A DNA stretch of 36,507 bases from assembly GCA_964356355.1 (NCBI GenBank), contig CAYHGX010000015.1, positions 1 to 36,507 on the forward strand. The letters run 5' to 3'. This document shows positions 31,308 to 36,507 of the stretch, one piece after another. The notes under the pieces are model-generated. The model was not told the origin of the DNA and searched no databases. It saw only the letters and a list, made by a program, of their open reading frames with translations. How positions within the stretch are numbered: position 1 is the stretch's first letter; every line of letters starts with the position of its first letter. The position numbers and the translations under genes are program-made. This DNA is from CAYHGX01 sp964356355. GTDB taxonomy: Bacteria > Patescibacteriota > Gracilibacteria > UBA1369 > LOWO2-01-FULL-3.

Positions 31308-31987
31308 TGTTAACTCTTGCGATAAATACGGCCTCTTCAGTTACCTGTATTGCCCTGATTTCCGCGGGGGAAGTTTTAGCTGAGGAGAGTTGGCAATCTC
31401 AAAACAACGAGGCCGAGAGATTAATGCCGGCAATTGACGCTATGCTCAAGGCCACAGGCTACTGCTTTGATAATCTCGATGCCGTTTTGGCCATTAGTGG
31501 CCCGGGCTCTTTTACTGGACTTCGTATTGGAGTCACCACCGCCAACACAATTGCTTACCTGCTTGGATGTAAACTTTTTGCAGTGAACACTTTTGACTAT
31601 TGGCATGAGCAGAACTTCCCTGAAGTATCGCCCACACCTGATGCGCCCGCTGCCGCGGGCAGGCCCCCAAGCCCTCCCGTGCTAGTTTTTGCCGGCAAAG
31701 GGGGAGTTTATTTTAGCCAGTTTGGACACGAACCACGCCAACTAACTTTAGATGAGCTACCGCAAGTATTAAAGGCTGAAGCCATCAGCGAAATCTGTGG
31801 AGATATAAGCCCAGACCAGCAGGCGCTGCTGGCCCACAATCAAGTTTCCTTCAATAATTCCGCTCTCACCTTCGGCCAAGTTTGTTGTAAGATACTAGCA
31901 AACCAGCCCACGCCAATCGCCACCATCACGCCGCTCTACGTTAAAGAACCCAGCATTACACTTAAGCGATTGCCAAGCAATTGCTAA
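31307..31987 (+). CDS. tsaB: tRNA threonylcarbamoyladenosine biosynthesis protein TsaB
   Basis: TsaB is the scaffold partner of TsaD in making the universal t6A37 modification. The 226-residue protein has the ASKHA start LAINTASSVTCIALI and the family signature LDAVLAISGPGSFTGLRIGVTTANTIAYLLG. It starts in the stop codon of the upstream gene (TAATG), so is probably coupled. Between NTFDYW and the strand PVLVFAGKGGVYFS is a Pro/Ala-rich stretch (PTPDAPAAAGRPPSPP) encoded by a GC-rich hairpin sequence, which looks like an in-frame insertion. The C-terminus ITPLYVKEPSITLKR is typical. TsaD and TsaE are not in this window. Confidence 0.93.
   Translation: MLTLAINTASSVTCIALISAGEVLAEESWQSQNNEAERLMPAIDAMLKATGYCFDNLDAVLAISGPGSFTGLRIGVTTANTIAYLLGCKLFAVNTFDYWHEQNFPEVSPTPDAPAAAGRPPSPPVLVFAGKGGVYFSQFGHEPRQLTLDELPQVLKAEAISEICGDISPDQQALLAHNQVSFNNSALTFGQVCCKILANQPTPIATITPLYVKEPSITLKRLPSNC
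31645..31660. repeat. GC-rich hairpin element inside tsaB
   Basis: GCCCGC-TGCC-GCGGGC is a perfect 6-bp inverted repeat in a run whose GC content is far above its surroundings (about 31640-31680). It encodes an Ala/Gly/Pro-rich loop in TsaB. A comparable hairpin lies at 36016-36032. It may be a small mobile palindromic element. Confidence 0.4.
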
Positions 31988-32037
31988 CAACTAAGCCACC
32001 GAGCGCCATAGCGAGGTGCCAATTACCAAAAAATAAC

Positions 32038-32709
32038 ATGCTCTACATCCTTTCCACGCCCATTGGCAATCTCGAGGATATCACGCTTCGCGCGCTGCGC
32101 ATCCTCAAAGAGGTTGATCTCATTGCCGCTGAAGATACACGCCACACTCAGATTCTTCTCAACAAATACGAAATCAAAAATCGCACTACCAGCTATCATT
32201 CATATAGTTCCAATCAAAAACTTGAATCCATAATCGCCGAACTCAAAGCCGGCAAAAATGTGGCTCTTGTTTCCGATGCCGGCACTCCAGGCATCTCCGA
32301 TCCGGCCTATTCGCTGATCAAAAGAGCCATCGAGGAAGATGTTAAGATCGTACCAATTCCCGGCGCCTCAGCCGTACTTTCCGCCCTCGTAATGAGCGGA
32401 CTCCCCATGAACCATTTCCTCTACCTCGGCTTTCTGCCACTCAAAAAAGGCCGCCAAACGCTACTCAAATCCCTCGCCGAAGAATCCAGCACCATTGTGA
32501 TTTACGAATCTCCACATCGTCTCATCCGCACTCTTTCCGACCTCCTCACCTACCTCGGCGACCGCCAAATCAGCGTCTGCCGCGAGATCACGAAAATCTA
32601 CGAAGAGGCCGTCCGCATGCCAATCAGCGAGGCCCACAAACATTTTTCCCAAGCCCCAGGTAAGCCCAAGGGCGAATTTGTACTTGTGGTGGGCCCGGCC
32701 AACGCTTAG
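32038..32709 (+). CDS. rsmI: 16S rRNA (cytidine1402-2'-O)-methyltransferase RsmI
   Basis: The ATG at 32038 gives MLYILSTPIGNLEDITLRAL, the usual start; the TTG at 31981 adds 19 residues with no family match. The 223-residue protein shows EDTRHTQILL, SYHSYSSNQK, NVALVSDAGTPGISDPAYSL, IPIPGASAVLSALVMSGLP, YLGFLP, VIYESPHRL and the terminal KGEFVLVVG. It methylates C1402 in the decoding centre. It is slightly shorter than E. coli RsmI, lacking the last C-terminal extension. A 50-base gap with an imperfect GCCACC...GGTGCC hairpin separates it from tsaB; it converges on the pilin genes with 3 bases between. Confidence 0.95.
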   Translation: MLYILSTPIGNLEDITLRALRILKEVDLIAAEDTRHTQILLNKYEIKNRTTSYHSYSSNQKLESIIAELKAGKNVALVSDAGTPGISDPAYSLIKRAIEEDVKIVPIPGASAVLSALVMSGLPMNHFLYLGFLPLKKGRQTLLKSLAEESSTIVIYESPHRLIRTLSDLLTYLGDRQISVCREITKIYEEAVRMPISEAHKHFSQAPGKPKGEFVLVVGPANA

Positions 32710-32712
32710 CTA

Positions 32713-33894
32713 TTAATTCAGAACCTGGGAAATCCAGCTCGTATCATTTTGTCGTATGAAATCATTCACCGGCGGATAAGTTTGTATTCCACCAATCACT
32801 CCTGCGGCCACGGTGGTCTGAATCGTCAGTGGCTGAAAGGTCCCGGGATAATCTTTGGCAGTTATGCTATTCAATCCCAGTGTTAAAATTATTGTAACAG
32901 AGGGCTGCTCTTGCATGTCGTCCTCGGCATAGGCTTTATTCGGGTCCTCAATAGGATTTATTAAGAATGTCAGGCCAACCACATTGCTTTTTACAGGAGT
33001 AATCGGCAAGAACTGAGTAGTGTTAATATTAAAGGGGACATTCAGGTCAGACTGTTGAGGCAGGCTCACCTTTAGTCCAGTATATTTGTTTTCAAACTGA
33101 GTTTGTTGAACCCCAACGGGTAAGTTTGATCTTAGCCGCGTAAGAAATGGAAAAACCTTTTCTCCATCACTAAACGTTCCCTTAGGGTTACAGTTAAACT
33201 CCTCCGTGCAGGAAAAAATATCTATAAATCCATTTTGATCAAAATCTACACCCTTCATTCTCACGAGCCCCACTGAGTAATCATTTGAGCCTACTACCGC
33301 TCCTACCATTTTTTTGCGCCCAATTATGGTCTTTTTTGTGCCCGTTGAGTCAATGAGATAAAGCTCGTTTTCTGCATTGGAAACATTTGCACAGCCACCT
33401 GCGTTGCACAAAGCATTGGAATCCTGAGGAATACTTCCTGCCTTCTTGTAGGGATTTTGGCCGGTATTGAAATCAGAGGAAAGATTATAAACAATTTCAC
33501 AGCTCTGATTTTGCGGCAAATTAGCTGGGAAGGAACACTCCAACCCCAAGTCCTCTGGATTTGTTCCCGATCCACCAACCAGTTTTCTTCCCGGATCAAA
33601 AAACCTACTGCCATAAACTCCATAATTTATGCCGTAATAGGGCCCTCCATCCGGCTTTTTATGCGCCTGTACTACGTTCACACTATAGTATTCCTCATAA
33701 TCAATCGTTCCACCTTGAATCTCCTTCGTCAGCTGTTGCATCAAAATTCGCGCATCCTCATAAACAGCATTTTGGACTGAAGCCTTTTTCTGAAGATTAA
33801 CAACATTTACCATCAAGGTAGTAGCCACCGTTGCCGCCACTGCAAAGAGGCTCACCGCCACTAACACTTCTACAATTGTAAATCCCTTCTTCAT
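32713..33894 (-). CDS. type IV prepilin-like protein (PilW-like minor pilin)
   Basis: The 393-residue protein begins KKGFTIVEVLVAVSLFAVAATVATTLM, a type III signal with cleavage after Gly and Glu at +5, followed by one long hydrophobic helix. The large C-terminal domain is secreted and contains six or more cysteines (for example ECSFPANLPQNQSCEIV and CNAGGCAN), which could form disulfides, and an Asp-rich VDFDQNGFIDIF loop that resembles a calcium-binding loop. It is the last gene of a three-gene prepilin operon (1-base gap to the previous). Length and position suit a PilW-type minor pilin or tip component; a true adhesin role is inferred. Confidence 0.85.
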   Translation of the reverse strand: MKKGFTIVEVLVAVSLFAVAATVATTLMVNVVNLQKKASVQNAVYEDARILMQQLTKEIQGGTIDYEEYYSVNVVQAHKKPDGGPYYGINYGVYGSRFFDPGRKLVGGSGTNPEDLGLECSFPANLPQNQSCEIVYNLSSDFNTGQNPYKKAGSIPQDSNALCNAGGCANVSNAENELYLIDSTGTKKTIIGRKKMVGAVVGSNDYSVGLVRMKGVDFDQNGFIDIFSCTEEFNCNPKGTFSDGEKVFPFLTRLRSNLPVGVQQTQFENKYTGLKVSLPQQSDLNVPFNINTTQFLPITPVKSNVVGLTFLINPIEDPNKAYAEDDMQEQPSVTIILTLGLNSITAKDYPGTFQPLTIQTTVAAGVIGGIQTYPPVNDFIRQNDTSWISQVLN

Positions 33895-33895
33895 T

Positions 33896-34510
33896 TTATA
33901 GGTAATTGTAAATAGTATAACTTCTAATTATTTCACGCACTTTAACCCCATCCAGCCACTGCACCTTAACCTCAAAGTCAGCACTATTCGCATTAACACT
34001 GATAGCCTTTACGCTACGATAAAATTTTGAAGCTGCACCGGCGGCATGCAAATATGTAGTGTATTGATTAGGAGCTTGCCCCATGGTTTTTAGGTACAGG
34101 CGGTAGGCTCCTTGAGCATTTAGTTGACCACCTAAGTTCAAATCACTTTGCTGGGAAGAGACCACTAACGCCCACTTACTATTATTCTTTGTAGAAAGAT
34201 AATTTGCATTCACTCTAACCCAATTATTTCTGCAACTTGCGGGGTCATTCACTGCTGAGGGATTTGCAACTAACCAGCAGTCATTCATAAACTGTGGCCA
34301 CTTCATAATGTTGGTATCTCTAATAATCTTGATACTTTCAACCGCCTCATTTGCCAAATTTTCCGCCACCAGATAATCCTTCGACACCACCGTTGCTGAA
34401 ATTGCATTATTTATAATTGTGCTCACAGCCACCACTCCGGCAATCAAAGTTGTCACGGCCACCAGTGCCTCAGCCAGAATTGAGCCCTTTTTGTTGCGAA
34501 ATCTTTTCAT
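33896..34510 (-). CDS. type IV prepilin-like protein (PilV-like minor pilin)
   Basis: The 204-residue protein opens with MKRFRNKKGSILAEALVAVTTLIAGVVAVSTII. The Gly before SILAE would be the prepilin peptidase site with Glu at +5, although Ser replaces the usual Phe at +1. The ENLANEAVESIKIIRDTN segment after the hydrophobic helix is typical of PilV/type II minor pilins in related genomes. The secreted domain has two cysteines (CWLVA and SCRNNW). Its start overlaps the stop of the preceding gene by four bases and it lies one base before the PilW-like gene. Confidence 0.85.
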   Translation of the reverse strand: MKRFRNKKGSILAEALVAVTTLIAGVVAVSTIINNAISATVVSKDYLVAENLANEAVESIKIIRDTNIMKWPQFMNDCWLVANPSAVNDPASCRNNWVRVNANYLSTKNNSKWALVVSSQQSDLNLGGQLNAQGAYRLYLKTMGQAPNQYTTYLHAAGAASKFYRSVKAISVNANSADFEVKVQWLDGVKVREIIRSYTIYNYL

Positions 34511-35148
34511 AGGGCAGAGAGGTTAGCGTACTCCTCCACCAGCCCCGAAACCAAAAACACCACGATATACCTCGAGAGCCTCGTACCATCATCGATCTTC
34601 AAAATTACATACTTGTTCTGAGTTTTTGAAATAATCTCGGCGCCATTTTTCAGCATCGTAAAATTACCACTACCCTTTTCGTAGATCAGTAAAACCGGGA
34701 GCGTTAAAGGACGAGCCGGAGAGATGATCTCGGATTTATTTGTATAGGCTGAAAGAGTGTATTTGGGGCCAAAAGTGTAGCTTGCTACTACAATGTCTTG
34801 ATGAGCCATGTCTCTGTCCCTTTGTGATGGAATTCCGCACCATGTCTCAGGAGTTGGAGGTTCATATAATAGTGGCTTGTTCCCATTGTCCGCAAACACA
34901 ACTAATGCCTTACTCGTAATACATACCCCATAGCGCTGCACATCCTGGCCCTGCACCTGCTTGTCATTTATGGCGTAAGATCGGGCATTTCTCAAATTAG
35001 TGATAATCGAGTTATAGCTGCTCAGAAATGAAAAAGTTTTTGTAGAATTCACATAGCTGTTGAGGGCAATTGTAGCCATCACAGCAATCATTAAAGTTAC
35101 GATAATTATCTCTATGAGGGTGAAGCCTTTTTTATTTTTTATCTGCAT
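34507..35148 (-). CDS. type IV prepilin-like protein (GspH/FimT-like)
   Basis: The ATG at 35148 gives MQIKNKKGFTLIEIIIVTLMIAVMATIALNSYV, a textbook prepilin leader. An in-frame GTG at 35196 is rejected because it lies inside the predicted -35 box of the promoter. The mature part (about 205 residues) starts with the FSFLSSYNSIITNLRNARSYAINDKQ helix end typical of GspH/FimT minor pilins and contains two cysteines (VCIT, WCGIP). It is the first gene of the three-gene minor pilin operon and overlaps the next by four bases. Confidence 0.87.
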   Translation of the reverse strand: MQIKNKKGFTLIEIIIVTLMIAVMATIALNSYVNSTKTFSFLSSYNSIITNLRNARSYAINDKQVQGQDVQRYGVCITSKALVVFADNGNKPLLYEPPTPETWCGIPSQRDRDMAHQDIVVASYTFGPKYTLSAYTNKSEIISPARPLTLPVLLIYEKGSGNFTMLKNGAEIISKTQNKYVILKIDDGTRLSRYIVVFLVSGLVEEYANLSAL

Positions 35149-35169
35149 TTTTTTGGATGAGGTAGCTGA

Positions 35170-35198
35170 ATTATAATCGCATTTATCTTTAGCCACAA
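35170..35198 (-). promoter_or_regulatory. promoter of the prepilin operon
   Basis: On the minus strand TTGTGG (35193-35198) and a perfect TATAAT (35170-35175) are 17 bases apart. Transcription would begin near 35163, about 15 bases before the ATG at 35148, which decides between the two possible starts. No Shine-Dalgarno sequence is visible. Confidence 0.6.
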
Positions 35199-35236
35199 TT
35201 TATGTTATCTTTCTTGCAGGCTTTTACCCTCATTCA

Positions 35237-36507
35237 ATGCCTCGAAACAGTGGAAAAGAAGGGTTTATCGCGATTATTGCTTTGGCAATTTTTGCGTTAA
35301 TAATGCTTTTTGGAATTTTGGTACAAACCACAGTGGTGAACACCTTTGCGAGCGTCAAGAACACCGATAACTATTTCAAGGCCAAGGATTTGGCCGATTC
35401 GCTGACCGAATCAATGCAATTTACTTTGAAGTCGCATTTGCCCGGGTACAGTACCGGGCGGGTGCATTGTAGGTATGAGCCGGGAGCTGCTCCGGGCAAC
35501 GGGGGGCTTACCGTAGATGTCGCAGGTGATGAGGTATGTGCCAAGGTGGAGGCTGTGGGCAGGACGATGGGCGGCCACACAATTGATGTGGTATATGAGA
35601 TCAAGGGCCGGCCAGGGGATAGTGAAAAGATAAGTAGTGCGAGGTGTCCTGCTGCTGCCGGTGGTGCAAACAATGGCTGTTTTTCAACTCCAATGAAGGA
35701 CGGCGATGCGGGCAGTAGGTGTAGCTTGTATCCGCTGGAGGCATTGTTTAACCGTTTAGAGACTGTGGATTCACAAATAGCTGGTACAGCAGCATTTCTG
35801 GTGGATCATCTCGATTATCCCTGCAATTGGAATAAACTTACTTTCGGGAGTAGTTTGAGTGACCGCGTGGCTGTGCCACTTTTTTATGATGATGGGCATG
35901 GTGTGGCGGTGAATCCGTATATTCCAACTACGCCCGCGGATCACAAGGCTACGAAATTCGTATTGCGCTTGCGCACGCCATGTTTGCCCTGCGGGGCTAG
36001 TTTGGCAACCGGCACCCGCGCCTGCGGCGCGGACCCTACCGTCTGTAGAGATGATGAGCGCTACCAGTTAAGCGTAGCCGATGGAGATGAAATGGTAGTG
36101 CAATGGCAGCTGGACGGAAGGTGCACTCCCCTTGGTGGCCAAGAGCAGGAGTGTGGACTGGTGGGGTATCCGGATGCGGGTATTGGTTCTCCTTTGGTTC
36201 ATGAATCCGGAATTTATATGAGCACTATTAAAAATGCAGTTGTGAATGCAAATAATGTTATTCCTAATTTAACTAGAAAAGGTCAAGTGACTCACTTGAA
36301 TGGTCAATTGAAAAGGCCAATGAGCCAAATGTTGTCCACCTTCACCCTTCCCATATTCACCCTCTTCCTAAATCACTCTCTCACCTCCGATACCGGCTCC
36401 AATATCCCATATCTCGAATATCAGATGCTTACCGACAATCCAATCGGTAATTCCAAAACCATGCTCGAAGCAGTAGTAACTGTAGATGGCAGCAGTTACA
36501 CCAAAAC
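35237..36507 (+). CDS. PilX-like membrane-anchored secreted protein, 3' end outside the window
   Basis: An ATG at 35237 opens a frame that stays open for 423 codons to the window edge. The N-terminus MPRNSGKEGFIAIIALAIFALIMLFGILVQT has the GF-hydrophobic helix pattern of PilX-type pilus assembly proteins, without the +5 Glu of true prepilins. The rest is extracellular-looking, Gly/Asp-rich, with many cysteines in pairs (for example CLPCG and CTPLGGQEQEC), suggesting disulfides. It is divergent from the prepilin operon and probably part of the same pilus system. GC content and codon use around 35400-36200 are higher than in the neighbours, and a GC-rich hairpin sits inside it. Confidence 0.75.
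   Translation, partial: MPRNSGKEGFIAIIALAIFALIMLFGILVQTTVVNTFASVKNTDNYFKAKDLADSLTESMQFTLKSHLPGYSTGRVHCRYEPGAAPGNGGLTVDVAGDEVCAKVEAVGRTMGGHTIDVVYEIKGRPGDSEKISSARCPAAAGGANNGCFSTPMKDGDAGSRCSLYPLEALFNRLETVDSQIAGTAAFLVDHLDYPCNWNKLTFGSSLSDRVAVPLFYDDGHGVAVNPYIPTTPADHKATKFVLRLRTPCLPCGASLATGTRACGADPTVCRDDERYQLSVADGDEMVVQWQLDGRCTPLGGQEQECGLVGYPDAGIGSPLVHESGIYMSTIKNAVVNANNVIPNLTRKGQVTHLNGQLKRPMSQMLSTFTLPIFTLFLNHSLTSDTGSNIPYLEYQMLTDNPIGNSKTMLEAVVTVDGSSYTK
36016..36032. repeat. GC-rich hairpin inside the PilX-like gene
   Basis: CCGCGCC-TGC-GGCGCGG is a perfect 7-bp inverted repeat with a 3-base loop, in frame within a coding region (reading TRACGAD). It resembles in style the hairpin at 31645-31660 in tsaB. 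Confidence 0.4.

Noticed and set aside
31988..32037. The imperfect hairpin between tsaB and rsmI as a terminator.
   Set aside because: The stem is interrupted and no T-run follows; the genes are probably co-transcribed.
35149..35196. GTG start at 35196 for the first prepilin gene.
   Set aside because: It lies in the predicted -35 box, upstream of the expected transcription start, and would place 16 extra polar residues before a complete prepilin leader.
1..36507. Recoding of TGA as glycine, as in Gracilibacteria and Absconditabacteria.
   Set aside because: Several genes of normal family length end at TGA (for example PIF1, DUF1003 and the carbonic anhydrase), and no conserved glycine sites are seen as TGA.

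Overview
The window is a gene-dense stretch (about 95% coding) of a small bacterial genome. Genes abut or overlap on both strands and there is no rRNA, tRNA, phage, IS element or CRISPR array. TGA is an ordinary stop codon. Several features suggest a Candidate Phyla Radiation (Patescibacteria) member, perhaps close to Peregrinibacteria: compact overlapping genes, a run of type IV prepilin-like genes, many SD-less starts with short predicted leaders, a lone PIF1-type helicase, and many lineage-type hypothetical proteins. A complete histidine pathway would be unusual for such a lineage. The taxonomic call is an inference and no marker gene settles it.

Layout. 1-6.7 kb: a SOUL haem-binding protein and a conserved hypothetical protein (-); a DUF2130 coiled-coil/nuclease-like protein (+); a large unusual protein joining a YbaK/ProX-like aminoacyl-tRNA deacylase region to an Asp/Glu-racemase-like region (-); a PIF1-like helicase (+); a DUF1003 membrane protein (-). 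The DUF2130 and PIF1 promoters both carry GTGAG-N6-CTCAC between the -35 and -10 boxes, so the two genes may share a regulator.

6.7-15.1 kb: a minus-strand operon, yerC-hisS-hisG-hisD-hisC/HolPase-hisB-hisH-hisA/hisF-hisIE. It encodes all ten steps of histidine synthesis in seven genes whose ends mostly overlap. Two fusions stand out: HisC is fused to the HAD histidinol-phosphatase (which enterobacteria fuse to HisB instead), and HisA is fused to HisF. HisG lacks the C-terminal regulatory domain and no hisZ is present; a full-length hisS sits beside it. The operon starts with a clear sigma70-type promoter abutting a perfect 20-bp palindrome, then the TrpR-family regulator yerC. An intrinsic terminator lies between yerC and hisS. 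The end of the yerC coding region, just after tandem His codons, can pair with the 5' arm of that terminator, which gives the layout of an attenuator.

15.1-28 kb: a small hypothetical protein; a beta-carbonic anhydrase and YajQ (-), divergent from a SulP anion transporter (+), which together suggest bicarbonate handling; a UvrD-like helicase fused to a RecB-like nuclease (+); then a minus-strand run of a cupredoxin-like lipoprotein, a beta-CASP ribonuclease, a CapA-like protein, RlmH and a hypothetical protein; RNase HI (+); thioredoxin and a hypothetical protein (-).

28-36.5 kb: a very large envelope protein with an N-terminal PGRP amidase and a C-terminal SpoIID domain, followed by tsaB and rsmI (+); then three prepilin-like genes (-) divergent from a PilX-like membrane-anchored protein that runs off the right edge. 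Two GC-rich perfect hairpins lie inside coding regions (tsaB and the PilX-like gene).
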